NCBI GenBank assembly: GCA_026003335.1
Contig: BPHB01000002.1
Span: forward strand, 793,363-857,362
Direction: 5' to 3'
Source: Chitinophagales bacterium
Lineage (GTDB): Bacteria; Bacteroidota; Bacteroidia; Chitinophagales; CAIOSU01
DNA: 64,000 nucleotides
A program made the translations under genes and the position numbers. Shown here one piece after another: positions 18,942 through 28,129 of the stretch (position 1 is its first letter; each line of letters begins with the position of its first letter). Below the pieces are notes generated by a model, which was given only the letters and a program-made list of their open reading frames with translations, was not told the DNA's origin and made no database searches.

Positions 18942-19829
18942 ATGAAAAGCAGCTTTATTCTAAGCATTCTATTATTTGGTACCCTTATTTTACATGCACA
19001 GGATGACAATCTGCTTAAGCTGCTGGAAGAAAAAGAAAAGGAAGACAAGCCTAAAAAAGAATTTGTAACAGCTACCTTCAAAGCCACCCGTATTGTAAAC
19101 GGCTATTCGGTAGAGCTACCGGCCAAATACCACCTGCAGTTTTATATTGCGCACCGCTTTGGAAACATCTTTGACAACGGATGGAGAGAATTTTTCGGTA
19201 TTGACAATGCCGATATGCGCATCGGTGGCGAATATGGCATCACGGACTGGCTCAGTGCAGGATGGGGACGCAGTAGCGTAGGCGGAACCTTTGATTTTAT
19301 GGCAAGAGTAAAATTTCTCCGCCAGAGCAAGAGTCCCCGCAAGATACCTCTGACGATGGTGTGGTTCTCTGACCTTGCCATCAGTTCGGCAAAGATGGCC
19401 GACTATGTTGAAACCAACCATCGCCTCAGCTATGCGCATCAGCTGCTGATAGCGCGGAAATTCACCCGCAGCTTTTCGTTGCAGATTATGCCCACCTATA
19501 TCCACTGGAACCTGACTCAAACACCCCAGGAACGCAATGACCAGTTCTCTTTAGGCATCGGTGGTCGCCTGCTGGTTACTCCGAGCATCGGCCTGAATCT
19601 GGAATACTTTCAACCTTTGATTAAAACCGAAGATGGCCGATTTTATGTCGGCTCTCTGGGGTTTGCCCTTGACATAGAAACCGGAGGCCACGTATTTCAG
19701 ATAACCATTACAAATTCTACAGGCATGATTGACCAGCTTTACCAGCTGGATAATGGCGGCTATTGGTGGGACAAATACCTGAGATTGGGATTTAATATCC
19801 ACCGGAATATTTCCTTCGTCCGCGGTTAA
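18942..19829 (+). CDS. DUF5777-family outer-membrane beta-barrel protein
   Basis: The 295-residue protein has a signal peptide (ending LILHAQ), a short charged stretch (LLKLLEEKEKEDKPKKEF), and then alternating hydrophobic and polar strands typical of an outer-membrane barrel. FKATRIVNGYSVE, HRFGNI, FFGIDNADMRIGGEYG and the last strand match the DUF5777 family, frequently found in Bacteroidota beside YceI and c-type cytochrome genes. The function is unknown. It begins 20 bp after the YceI gene. Confidence 0.85.
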   Translation: MKSSFILSILLFGTLILHAQDDNLLKLLEEKEKEDKPKKEFVTATFKATRIVNGYSVELPAKYHLQFYIAHRFGNIFDNGWREFFGIDNADMRIGGEYGITDWLSAGWGRSSVGGTFDFMARVKFLRQSKSPRKIPLTMVWFSDLAISSAKMADYVETNHRLSYAHQLLIARKFTRSFSLQIMPTYIHWNLTQTPQERNDQFSLGIGGRLLVTPSIGLNLEYFQPLIKTEDGRFYVGSLGFALDIETGGHVFQITITNSTGMIDQLYQLDNGGYWWDKYLRLGFNIHRNISFVRG

Positions 19830-19916
19830 TGGTTTTAATAAAAGGCAGGTAGCTGTCTGGTCAGGCGCAAAACGCACAGATTTTCATATTCTGCACCTCC
19901 GTTTCATTTATTTTTC

Positions 19917-19924
19917 TATTTTTG
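19917..19924 (+). promoter_or_regulatory. putative -7 box for rpsF-rpsR-rplI
   Basis: TATTTTTG matches TAnnTTTG, 36 bp before the rpsF start in a T-rich leader. No TTG is present at the expected -33 position, so the call is tentative. Confidence 0.4.
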
Positions 19925-19959
19925 CAATCCATTTTTTCAACCTAAAGCTTAAGCAGTTC

Positions 19960-20373
19960 ATGAAATCTGCTCAGTATGAAACAACCCTTATCCTGACTCC
20001 TGAAAAGTCAGATTCCGAGGTGAGCAAGCTCATCAAGGGTTACGTCAAGTTTCTGAAATCCCATCAGGCTAAAATCATCCATGAGGAAAGCTGGGGCCTT
20101 CGGAATCTTGCCTATCCGATCAGAAAAAAAACAACCGGCTACTACTACATAGTAGAGTATGTTGCCCCTACCGAACTCATTAAAGATCTGGAATTAAACC
20201 TTAAGCGTGATGAGGCGGTACTGCGTTTTCTTACCGTAAAACTGGATAAATATGCCATTGACTATAACGAGAGAAAGCGCAAAGGACTAATTGGCCGCGA
20301 AAAGATTAAAGACGCTGACGCTGAGCCTTCAGAAAAAAAGCCGGTAAAGGAAGTCCAAAATACGGAGGAATAA
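19960..20373 (+). CDS. rpsF: 30S ribosomal protein S6
   Basis: S6 binds the central domain of 16S rRNA together with S18. The 137 residues begin with YETTLILTPEKSDSEV and include LRNLAYPIRKKTTGYYYIVEY and RDEAVLRFLTVKLDKYA, the conserved core. A charged tail of about 30 residues follows, as in other Bacteroidota. It heads rpsF-rpsR-rplI, with rpsR 3 bp downstream. Confidence 0.97.
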   Translation: MKSAQYETTLILTPEKSDSEVSKLIKGYVKFLKSHQAKIIHEESWGLRNLAYPIRKKTTGYYYIVEYVAPTELIKDLELNLKRDEAVLRFLTVKLDKYAIDYNERKRKGLIGREKIKDADAEPSEKKPVKEVQNTEE

Positions 20374-20376
20374 ATC

Positions 20377-20649
20377 ATGAACGGGCAAACAACCAAAGAC
20401 ATTAAGTTTTTGACATCCCCGAAAATCGGGATGCGGAAAAAGAAATACTGCCGCTTTAAAAAGGCGGGCATTAAATACATTGATTATAAAGACCCTGAGT
20501 TTCTGCTGAAGTTTGTTAATGAGCAGGGAAAGATACTCCCCCGCAGACTTACGGGTAACTCCCTGAAATACCAGCGCAAAGTGGCTACAGCCATTAAACG
20601 CGCCCGCCATCTGGCCCTGCTACCCTTTGTCGCTGACCAGTTAAAATAG
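20377..20649 (+). CDS. rpsR: 30S ribosomal protein S18
   Basis: The 90-residue protein contains the S18 core: [22 protein letters not shown], then [19 protein letters not shown] and the terminal [13 protein letters not shown]. It pairs with S6 on the 30S platform. A single cysteine occurs near the start, so this is not a four-cysteine zinc-binding paralogue. It sits between rpsF and rplI with 3-bp and 7-bp gaps. Confidence 0.97.
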   Translation: MNGQTTKDIKFLTSPKIGMRKKKYCRFKKAGIKYIDYKDPEFLLKFVNEQGKILPRRLTGNSLKYQRKVATAIKRARHLALLPFVADQLK

Positions 20650-20656
20650 TTATGCC

Positions 20657-21106
20657 ATGGAAGTCGTACTGCTACAGGATATAGAAAACCTGGGATCACA
20701 ATATCAAATTGTGAAAGTGAAGCCCGGCTATGCCCGAAACTACCTTATTCCACGCGGGTTGGCTCTGATAGCCAATGAGGGCAACCGGAAAATGTCAGCC
20801 GAAAAGCAAAAGCAGGCCAAACGCAGGGAAGAGAAGCTCCTCAGCCAACTCCAGAGCATTGTGGACCAACTGAAAATGAATGCAGTTCGGGTAGGCGCCA
20901 AAGTAGGTACATCCGGAAAAATTTTCGGTAGCGTGACCACTTTGCAGATTGCCGAAGCCATCAAGAAACAGTTTGGCGTTACGGTTGACCGTAAAAAAAT
21001 TACTATCCTGGAAGAAGACATCAAAGTACTCGGCACATACAAGGCCCTGGTGGACCTGCACAAAGATGTCAAAGTGGAAATTGATTTTGAAGTAGTTGCC
21101 GAGTAA
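20657..21106 (+). CDS. rplI: 50S ribosomal protein L9
   Basis: The 149-residue protein has the N-terminal L9 domain (MEVVLLQDIENLGSQYQIV, VKPGYARNYLIPRGLA), the long connecting helix (residues about 45-75), and the C-terminal domain (VGTSGKIFGSVTTLQIAEAI). It is the third gene of the S6-S18-L9 operon and ends 32 bp before lysA. Confidence 0.97.
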   Translation: MEVVLLQDIENLGSQYQIVKVKPGYARNYLIPRGLALIANEGNRKMSAEKQKQAKRREEKLLSQLQSIVDQLKMNAVRVGAKVGTSGKIFGSVTTLQIAEAIKKQFGVTVDRKKITILEEDIKVLGTYKALVDLHKDVKVEIDFEVVAE

Positions 21107-21138
21107 TAAACCAATAACCAACGCACGCAGACAAAAGC

Positions 21139-22404
21139 ATGGATAACAACCCCACCTCCCTCCTCATCGGAGGAATGGACCCTCTTGCGCTTGCTGAAAA
21201 ATACGACACCCCGCTTTATGTGTATGACACTGCCATCATGCGGGCACAATATGAACGGCTCATCAGCGCTTTTGAAAACACCCGCATCAAAATCAAATAT
21301 GCCTGTAAAGCACTGAACAATACCAATATCCTGAAGTTCTTCAAGCATCTTGGATCAGGGCTGGACACGGTGTCTATTGAGGAAGTAGAGCTAGGTATTC
21401 GGGCCGGCTTCACACCAACGGATATCGTATATACTCCCAACAGCGTTTCCATTGACGAAATTAAAAAGGCCGTTGAATACGGTGTGCAGATCAATATTGA
21501 CAATATCAGCATTCTGGATCAGTTCGGCCATATTTTTGGCAACAGCATACCTGTTTGCATCCGCCTGAATCCACACATCATGGCCGGAGGACACACCAAA
21601 ATCTCAACCGGTCATATTGACTCCAAATTTGGCATCTCCATTTACCAGCTCCGGCATGTAGAGCGCATTGTGGCTTCCACCAATCTGCGCGTCAATGGCC
21701 TGCACATGCATACCGGTTCAGATATTCTGGACGTAGAGGTTTTTCTGCGCGGAGCAGAAATCCTGCTTGAAACCGCACAGCATTTTAAAGACCTTGAATT
21801 CATTGACTTTGGCAGCGGGTTTAAAATACCTTACAAGCCCAATGACATTCAGACTGACGTGGAAGCGTTGGGCAAAAAGCTCACCAGGCGCTTCAACGCA
21901 TTCTGCAAAGAATACGGCAAAGACCTGGAGCTCTGGTTTGAGCCGGGAAAGTTTCTGGTCAGCCAGGCAGGCTTCTTTCTGGTGAAAGTAAACGTGGTGA
22001 AAGTAACCACGGCCACGGTTTTTGCCGGAGTCAACAGCGGGTTTAACCACCTCATCCGACCGATGTTTTACGACAGCTATCATCATATCCTGAATCTCAG
22101 CAACCCCGATGGCACACCCCGCATTTATACCGTTGTAGGCTACATCTGCGAAACGGATACCTTCGCCTGGGACAGGCGCATCAGTGAAATCCGGGAAGGC
22201 GACATCCTCTGTTTTCTCAATGCCGGAGCCTACGGTTATACTATGGCCAGCAACTATAACAGCCGCCCCCGCCCTGCGGAGGTGATGATCCACGAAGGGA
22301 AAGACTACCTTATCCGGAGAAGAGAAACTCTTAATGACCTTCTCGTCACAGAACTTGCTGCCGATGTGACCTTCCGGCAGGAAAAAAGCACGGCTAAAGT
22401 CTGA
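21139..22404 (+). CDS. lysA: diaminopimelate decarboxylase
   Basis: LysA converts meso-diaminopimelate to L-lysine with PLP. The 421 residues form an alanine-racemase-like barrel with the PLP lysine in YACKALN (Lys57), the GSGLDTVSIEE turn, HTGSD, GFKIPY and FEPGKFLV for phosphate binding, and the catalytic cysteine in CETDTFAWDR with NAGAYGYTMASNYN near the end. The length is normal for a monofunctional enzyme. It follows rplI by 32 bp and may be read from the same promoter. A related carboxynorspermidine decarboxylase is less likely given the full set of DapDC motifs. Confidence 0.92.
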   Translation: MDNNPTSLLIGGMDPLALAEKYDTPLYVYDTAIMRAQYERLISAFENTRIKIKYACKALNNTNILKFFKHLGSGLDTVSIEEVELGIRAGFTPTDIVYTPNSVSIDEIKKAVEYGVQINIDNISILDQFGHIFGNSIPVCIRLNPHIMAGGHTKISTGHIDSKFGISIYQLRHVERIVASTNLRVNGLHMHTGSDILDVEVFLRGAEILLETAQHFKDLEFIDFGSGFKIPYKPNDIQTDVEALGKKLTRRFNAFCKEYGKDLELWFEPGKFLVSQAGFFLVKVNVVKVTTATVFAGVNSGFNHLIRPMFYDSYHHILNLSNPDGTPRIYTVVGYICETDTFAWDRRISEIREGDILCFLNAGAYGYTMASNYNSRPRPAEVMIHEGKDYLIRRRETLNDLLVTELAADVTFRQEKSTAKV

Positions 22405-22596
22405 AACTGCAGCTTTGGGCCCTGATTGTGCCTGCCGGATGCCCCTGAAAGCGGCTTATTACCCCTGAAACAGCCTTTTTCACATTATTTCACTAAAAAT
22501 CAGCCCGATAAACATTAACTTCGCTATGCTCCGCATGCGTTGTTATGCGTCCATGACCGGACAATCCATGGGAGTTTTGCTTACATAATTTTTTGA

Positions 22597-22821
22597 ATGA
22601 GGCTTCCGTTTACGGGGCCTAAAAAAAGGAGGTTTAAGTTGAGAAAGTCTAACAGCTCACATCGGGGAAGACCTAAAACCAAGGTCAATACCCAAACCAA
22701 AAAACTGGAACCTAAATACAAGGTTAAACTGGATGAACGCACTACCGTGTATGTAAGAAACCTGGATGTGGTTAAAGAAGTATGGCGTCCGCTTTACCCC
22801 AATCTGGAGGTAATAGGCTGA
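22597..22821 (+). CDS. small basic protein of unknown function
   Basis: A 74-residue frame with about a third basic residues. The N-terminal half is rich in Lys and Arg (GPKKRRFKLRKSN..RGRPKTKV); the C-terminal half looks folded (YKVKLDERTTVYVRNLDVVKEVW). It stands alone between lysA and a good intrinsic terminator at 22873, which supports a real transcription unit. The composition suggests nucleic-acid or ribosome binding, but no family was recognised. Confidence 0.55.
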   Translation: MRLPFTGPKKRRFKLRKSNSSHRGRPKTKVNTQTKKLEPKYKVKLDERTTVYVRNLDVVKEVWRPLYPNLEVIG

Positions 22822-22872
22822 ATTGCATAATCAGTGCGCTCATCAGCCTTAAAGGTTAATGATTTTTTTAGC

Positions 22873-22910
22873 AAACAGCCCTTTAGTTTAAGAAGGGCTG
22901 TTTGTATTTT
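22873..22910 (+). terminator. intrinsic terminator
   Basis: AAACAGCCCTT (22873-22883) pairs perfectly with AAGGGCTGTTT (22893-22903) around a 9-nt loop, followed by GTATTTTT. It ends transcription from the small basic gene, or from lysA, just before the phosphatase gene. Confidence 0.85.
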
Positions 22911-22939
22911 TGAAATCCTTTTTCTTAAACCCTTGGTAT

Positions 22940-24769
22940 ATGAGCCGGTTACCCCAATTTCTTCTGCTACTGTTTTTCTGCAACACGCTTTTTGGTCAGG
23001 TTCCTCCCCATTCCCTGCAACGGCTTAGCCTGGATCCTCAGCTCGCCCCCTTCTATCACGGTGTGGCTTCCGGTGACCCGCTACCGGATGCCGTCATCAT
23101 CTGGACCCGCGTTACGGTGGAAGATGTATCGGCTACCGTATCATGGAAAGTATCACAGGACACTCTTTTCACTACCCTGGTAGCCAACGGCACTGCTACC
23201 ACAGATGCCAGCCGCGACTACACCGTAAAAGTGGATGTAACAGGGCTTCAGCCTGCCACCTATTACTATTACCAGTTTGAACATAATGGCCGCAAATCAC
23301 TCATTGGCCGAACGAAAACAGCCCCCGCGGGCAACAACACACACATCCGGTTTGCAGTAGTCTCCTGCTCCGACTACGAAAGCGGCTATTTCAATGCTTA
23401 TGAGCATATTATGTACCGCAATGATATAGATGCTGTGTTACACCTGGGCGATTATATCTATGAATATGCAACAGATGGATTGACAGGCAACATTCCCGGA
23501 CGGGTAACCGACCCCCCCCATGAAATCATTACACTGGATGACTATCGGGCCCGATATTCTCATTATCGGCTGGATCCGCAATTGCGTGGCCTCCATCAGC
23601 AATATCCCTTCATCACTACCTGGGATGATCATGAAACGGCTAACAACTCCTGGGTGGGCGGAGCCGAAAATCATGATCCCAATACCGAAGGCGACTGGTT
23701 TGTAAGAAAAGCCAACGGGAAACAGGCGTATTTTGAATGGCTGCCGGTCAGAGAATCTACCGTTGACCCTTTAAGAATCTATCGCAAACTAAATTATGGT
23801 AAGCTGGCCGACCTCCTGGTGCTGGATACCCGCCTGGAAGGCCGTGACCAGCAGAGTACCACCACCAATCAAGACCCGAACCGAACTATCCTGGGACAAG
23901 ATCAGTACAACTGGTTGACAGCAAATCTCAGTGACACAACCACAGTCTGGAAAATTGTTGCCCAGCAGGTGATGATGGCTCCGCTGACATTAGGGACTGT
24001 AGTGCTGAACCAAGACCAATGGGATGGCTATCCGCAGGAGCGTCTGAAACTGTTTAACTATATTCTCAATAACAACATCCAAAACTTCGTAGTCCTCACC
24101 GGTGATATACATACCTCCTGGGCTAACGAACTAAAAATTTCCGGATTAAACTCTGTAGGGGCAGAGTTTGTAACTACAAGTGTTACGACAAGTAATGCGG
24201 GCATCATTGGTATTCCCTTTAATCCGGCCAGTATCTTTCCGCATGTGAAATGGGCTGACCTGAATAACCACGGCTATATCATCGTAGATATCACTCCGGG
24301 CAGAACCCAATCTGACTGGTATTTCATGCAAACCATCGCACAGCGGGATACTTCCGCTACCCTTGCGGCTTCCTGGTTTATCCCTTCCGGCAGCAGAACA
24401 TTGAATGAAGCATCTGCTCCCGCTCCCGGATTGACAGGTCAGGCACCGCTGGCGCCATTTACTGTGGATAACTCTACAGTAGGGTTGGCAGATTTAAATC
24501 CGGAAATGATACTTCTTGGCACGTATCCCAACCCCTTCACCGATAAGCTACTGGTGCAGTTTTACCTGCGGGAAACCGGCAGCCTGCATCTGAAACTGCT
24601 TGACATCAGCGGAAGGCTTGTGTATGAGCAAACCACAGCTCTTAAACAGCCAGGAGTGAATTACGCGCAGATTCCCGCTTCGTTTTTGGCTCCGGGGTAT
24701 TATGTGCTGGAAACAACAGCCGGCTCAACCACCCTAACAAGAACTGTTTTTCGGGCTAAAAGCCACTAA
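22940..24769 (+). CDS. secreted PhoD-type alkaline phosphatase with T9SS sorting domain
   Basis: The ATG at 22940 gives 609 residues with a signal peptide (SRLPQFLLLLFFCNTLFGQ); the frame extends to a TTG 30 bp upstream that would spoil it. A fibronectin-like N-terminal domain (HGVASGDPLPDAVIIWTRV) precedes the metallophosphatase core with LHLGDYIYEY (about residue 167), TWDDHE (about 227) and TGDIHTSW (about 386), the PhoD metal ligands. The C-terminus is a T9SS sorting domain (YPNPFTDKLLVQF..APGYYVLETTAG). It is expected to hydrolyse phosphomonoesters or diesters outside the cell. No pho-box-like repeat was noticed upstream. Confidence 0.9.
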   Translation: MSRLPQFLLLLFFCNTLFGQVPPHSLQRLSLDPQLAPFYHGVASGDPLPDAVIIWTRVTVEDVSATVSWKVSQDTLFTTLVANGTATTDASRDYTVKVDVTGLQPATYYYYQFEHNGRKSLIGRTKTAPAGNNTHIRFAVVSCSDYESGYFNAYEHIMYRNDIDAVLHLGDYIYEYATDGLTGNIPGRVTDPPHEIITLDDYRARYSHYRLDPQLRGLHQQYPFITTWDDHETANNSWVGGAENHDPNTEGDWFVRKANGKQAYFEWLPVRESTVDPLRIYRKLNYGKLADLLVLDTRLEGRDQQSTTTNQDPNRTILGQDQYNWLTANLSDTTTVWKIVAQQVMMAPLTLGTVVLNQDQWDGYPQERLKLFNYILNNNIQNFVVLTGDIHTSWANELKISGLNSVGAEFVTTSVTTSNAGIIGIPFNPASIFPHVKWADLNNHGYIIVDITPGRTQSDWYFMQTIAQRDTSATLAASWFIPSGSRTLNEASAPAPGLTGQAPLAPFTVDNSTVGLADLNPEMILLGTYPNPFTDKLLVQFYLRETGSLHLKLLDISGRLVYEQTTALKQPGVNYAQIPASFLAPGYYVLETTAGSTTLTRTVFRAKSH

Positions 24770-24844
24770 AAAAGACATCCGTACCGCTTTACTGGCCATC
24801 CATAACAGAAAGACTACAGTTGGGTAGTAACAAGATGCTCTGCG

Positions 24845-24916
24845 TAGCCCCTGCAGGAATCGAACCTGCATTTAAAGTTTAGGAAACTTCCGTTCTATCC
24901 ATTGAACTAAGGGGCC
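24845..24916 (-). tRNA. tRNA-Arg (anticodon CCU)
   Basis: The minus strand folds into a 72-nt cloverleaf. The acceptor GGCCCCU pairs with AGGGGCU (one G-U pair), the anticodon stem is GAAGU/ACUUU with loop UUCCUAA, and the T arm is GCAGG-UUCGAUU-CCUGC. Anticodon CCU reads AGG. The discriminator is A and CCA is not encoded. It lies just downstream of the arginine operon on the same strand. Confidence 0.95.
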
Positions 24917-24957
24917 ATCCTTTCGGATGTCCAAAGTTAGGATTAGCAGAAAAAAGC

Positions 24958-26262
24958 TCAGAAAAATTTTTTGCATACATTCTTCATCCGGGCAGCAATC
25001 TGCCGGTGGCAGAGATTACCGATGCTGCCTGCATGGGTGTGGATGATTTTCTTAGGCGGATTGAAACGGCCGGCTTCAATATCTGCGGCAACTTTTTTAT
25101 AGGCATCGCGAAACGGCATTCCCTTTTTTACCTCTGCATTCACGGCCTCCACGCTGAAGATATATTTGTATTTCTCTTCTTTAATCACCTCTCCGTTTAC
25201 GCGGATATGCTGCAGCATGAAAGCCGTCATCTGCAGGCACTTTTGCAACTCTGTAAATGCCGGAAAGAGCATTTCCTTGAGCAGTTGCATGTCGCGGTGA
25301 TAGCCTGAAGGGAGGTTGTTTATCAGCAGGGTGATTTCATTAGGCAGCGCCTGAATACGGTTGCATCTGGCCCGGATGAGTTCAAACACATCGGGATTTT
25401 TCTTGTGCGGCATAATACTGCTGCCGGTGGTCAACTCATCGGGAAAGGTAATGAACCCGAAGTTCTGGCTCATATAAAGACACACGTCATACGCCAGTTT
25501 TGAGAGCGTGGCGGCAATGCAAGCCATCGCCATGGCGGTAACTTTTTCGGTTTTGCCGCGGGTCATCTGCGCATACACCACATTATAATGCATATCGTCA
25601 AACCGCAGCAGCCGCGTGGTGAGGCTACGGTTCAGCGGAAAGGACGACCCGTAGCCGGCACCCGAGCCCAGGGGATTTTTATTGACCACGCGATACGCGG
25701 CCAGCATCATTTCCAGATCATCCGCCAGGCTTTCGGCATAAGCCCCAAACCACAGTCCGAAAGATGACGGCATGGCCGCCTGAAAGTGGGTGTAGCCGGG
25801 CATCAGCACCTGCCGGTGTTGCTCACTCAACCGCATCAACACCTCGAAGAGTAACTGCACCTCTTTCACCGTATTCCGTATCTCTTCCCGGATAAACAAT
25901 TTGATATCGGTCAGCACCTGATCGTTTCTGGAACGCCCGCTATGGATTTTCTTTCCCGCCTCACCGGTCATTCTGGTGAGCAGCAGTTCAATCTGTGAAT
26001 GCACATCTTCCACTCCCTCTTCAATAGTGAACTTCCCTGCCCGTATGCTTTTGAGAATAGCCTGCAGAGCTTTCTGTACGGATTTGAATTCTTTCTTACT
26101 GAGCAGCCCCACCGACTCCAGCATCTGCGCATGGGCAAGGGAGCCCTGTACGTCATACTCTGCAAGCAGGAGATCAAACTCGCGATCTTTGCCTACTGTG
26201 AATGCTTCAACTGCTTTGGAAAGCCTTGCAGCTTTATGATTGCCTTTATCCCAGAGCTTCAT
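24958..26262 (-). CDS. argH: argininosuccinate lyase
   Basis: ArgH splits argininosuccinate into arginine and fumarate, the last step of the pathway. The 434-residue protein has the superfamily signature GSSIMPHKKNPDVFELIRAR with the catalytic serine, the HSRSNDQ-type region seen as IHSGRSRNDQV, and GYTHFQAA. It starts inside the stop of argE (ATGA overlap) and is the last gene of the operon, 42 bp before tRNA-Arg. Confidence 0.95.
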   Translation of the reverse strand: MKLWDKGNHKAARLSKAVEAFTVGKDREFDLLLAEYDVQGSLAHAQMLESVGLLSKKEFKSVQKALQAILKSIRAGKFTIEEGVEDVHSQIELLLTRMTGEAGKKIHSGRSRNDQVLTDIKLFIREEIRNTVKEVQLLFEVLMRLSEQHRQVLMPGYTHFQAAMPSSFGLWFGAYAESLADDLEMMLAAYRVVNKNPLGSGAGYGSSFPLNRSLTTRLLRFDDMHYNVVYAQMTRGKTEKVTAMAMACIAATLSKLAYDVCLYMSQNFGFITFPDELTTGSSIMPHKKNPDVFELIRARCNRIQALPNEITLLINNLPSGYHRDMQLLKEMLFPAFTELQKCLQMTAFMLQHIRVNGEVIKEEKYKYIFSVEAVNAEVKKGMPFRDAYKKVAADIEAGRFNPPKKIIHTHAGSIGNLCHRQIAARMKNVCKKFF

Positions 26263-27356
26263 GGCAAAAGAATTTCATTGAGCATCTTCACGTACAGTTC
26301 TATACCTTCTTCTATTTCCTGCAGAAAGATAAATTCATCTGCGCTGTGCGAGCGGGCAGAGTCACCGGGGCCTATTTTGAGCGAGGGGAATGGCATCAAC
26401 GCCTGGTCGGAGGTAGTCGGTGATCCATAAGCACTTCTTCCCCATTTCAGCCCTGCTTTCACTATCGGGTGGTCTTTTGGTATGGATGACGATTTCAGCC
26501 GGAGCGAACGCGGCTTCACTTCGCAGCTTACCTGCTCACGGATAATCTGCAGCGCTTCTTCATTTGAATACAACTCATTCGTGCGCACGTCCACCGTAAA
26601 AGTACAGGTGTCAGGCACCACGTTGTGCTGCGTACCCGCACGGATAATCGTCACCGACATTTTTACTTCACCGAGCAGTGGTGATACCTTCGGGAAACGA
26701 AAAGAGCGGAACCATTCTATATCCCGCATGGCCAGGTAAATGGCATTCACTCCCTCCTCCCGCGCAGCATGACCGGCCTTTCCGTGCACCACACAATCCA
26801 GCACCATCAATCCCTTTTCCGCTATGGCCATCTGCATCTGTGTCGGCTCACCCACTATAGCAAAATCTATCTTTCCCAGCTCAGGAAGAATCAGCTCAAC
26901 GCCATTGCTGCCGGATATCTCTTCTTCAGCAGTAGCGGCAAAAACCAGGTTGTAGCGCAGATTTTCTTTTTCATGGAAATACAGAAACGCAGCCATCAGC
27001 GCTACCAGCGCTCCTCCCGCGTCATTACTTCCCAATCCGAAGAGTTTACCATCCCTTTCAATGGGCTGAAACGGATCAAGGGTATATCCCGCATTGGGCT
27101 GCACCGTATCATGATGCGAGTTGAGCAGCAGCGTGGGACGGCCGGGATGAAAGTGTTTGTTCCGTGCCCATACATTGTTTTTCCTGCGAAATGTAAGTAC
27201 ACCGCGTTTGTGCAAAAAAGACTCTATCGCATCGGCTGTCTTTTCTTCCTCCCGGCTGAATGAAGGAAGGGCGATCAGCTCTTTCAGCAACGAGACGGCT
27301 GCCTGATACAGCTCAGTGATGGCTTCCTTTTTATATAACAAGCCTGGTTCCGGCAT
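26259..27356 (-). CDS. M20 N-acyl-ornithine/citrulline deacylase
   Basis: This zinc amidohydrolase of the M20 family would remove the N-acyl group late in arginine synthesis. In pathways with an acyl-ornithine transcarbamylase its substrate is the N-acylcitrulline. The 365 residues show LNSHHDTVQP (first His and catalytic Asp), GSNDAGGAL (bridging Asp), ATAEEEISG (catalytic Glu pair), VGEPTQMQ, and a C-terminal His in ARSHSADEF. The start overlaps argB by 26 bp; no later ATG leaves the fold intact. The argE symbol is often applied but acyl specificity is not decided by sequence (see argF'). Confidence 0.88.
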   Translation of the reverse strand: MPEPGLLYKKEAITELYQAAVSLLKELIALPSFSREEEKTADAIESFLHKRGVLTFRRKNNVWARNKHFHPGRPTLLLNSHHDTVQPNAGYTLDPFQPIERDGKLFGLGSNDAGGALVALMAAFLYFHEKENLRYNLVFAATAEEEISGSNGVELILPELGKIDFAIVGEPTQMQMAIAEKGLMVLDCVVHGKAGHAAREEGVNAIYLAMRDIEWFRSFRFPKVSPLLGEVKMSVTIIRAGTQHNVVPDTCTFTVDVRTNELYSNEEALQIIREQVSCEVKPRSLRLKSSSIPKDHPIVKAGLKWGRSAYGSPTTSDQALMPFPSLKIGPGDSARSHSADEFIFLQEIEEGIELYVKMLNEILLP

Positions 27357-28125
27357 TTTCTTTTTCCTCTATGATTGCAGCAAGGTTGTCGGCCCTGCCT
27401 ATGGTGATTCTGTGTACGCCCTGCTTCATTGCCTGAAAGGCATTATCCAGCTTGGGTATCATGCCATCGGAGATAATACCGCTGGCTTTAAGAGTATGAT
27501 ATGCCGCCTCCGAAAGCTCCCCGATTAAGGTTTCTTCATTTTCCGCATCACGCAATACCCCTTTTTTCTCAAAGCAAAAATGCAGGATGGTTTCAAACTT
27601 TTCCGACAGCGCCACTGCGATTGAGGAAGCAATGGTATCGGCATTGGTATTGAGCAGTTGTCCCTTTCCGTCATGCGTAAGCGGACAAAACACCGGCACT
27701 ATATCTTCATCCACCAGGCGGGCGATCAGAGAGGCGTTAATGCCCCCGGCCAGGATATCGCCCGCAAAGCCATAATCTATTTCAGGATGCGTGCGTTTCA
27801 CTGCGCGTATGCTGTTGCAGTCAGCGCCTGAAAGGCCCACTGCGTTGCAACCCTGCTTTTGGAGTAAGGCTACAATCTGCTTGTTCACCAAACCGGCATA
27901 AACCATGGTGACCACTTTCAGGGTTTCCGCATCGGTAATACGCCTGCCGTTGAGCATCTTCTGCGGAATGCCCAGCTTATTTGCTATGTCAGTGGCAACT
28001 TTGCCGCCACCATGCACAAGAATTTTTTTATCGCTGATGCCTGCAAAATCAGAAAGAAATTGTTCCAGCACAGCAGGTTGATCAATGACCTTGCCGCCTA
28101 TTTTAACAATGTGCAGTTTCTCCAT
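27331..28125 (-). CDS. argB: N-acylglutamate kinase
   Basis: The 264-residue amino-acid kinase phosphorylates N-acetyl- or N-succinylglutamate. Motifs are VKIGGKVID at the N-terminus, LVHGGGKVATDIANKLG, GLSGADCNSI, and NTNADTIASSIAVAL for the nucleotide. The N-terminal arginine-sensing helix of hexameric NAGK enzymes is missing, since the protein begins directly with the first strand, so arginine feedback inhibition at this step looks unlikely. It sits between argF' (4-bp gap) and argE (overlap). Confidence 0.92.
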   Translation of the reverse strand: MEKLHIVKIGGKVIDQPAVLEQFLSDFAGISDKKILVHGGGKVATDIANKLGIPQKMLNGRRITDAETLKVVTMVYAGLVNKQIVALLQKQGCNAVGLSGADCNSIRAVKRTHPEIDYGFAGDILAGGINASLIARLVDEDIVPVFCPLTHDGKGQLLNTNADTIASSIAVALSEKFETILHFCFEKKGVLRDAENEETLIGELSEAAYHTLKASGIISDGMIPKLDNAFQAMKQGVHRITIGRADNLAAIIEEKENAGTRLVI

Positions 28126-28129
28126 GAGC

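Noticed and set aside
20740..21348. 202-codon minus-strand frame across rplI and the lysA start
   Set aside because: It is the mirror of two well-supported genes and has no recognisable domain.
22910..22939. TTG at 22910 as the start of the PhoD protein
   Set aside because: It overlaps the terminator of the preceding unit, and the ATG at 22940 gives a proper signal peptide.
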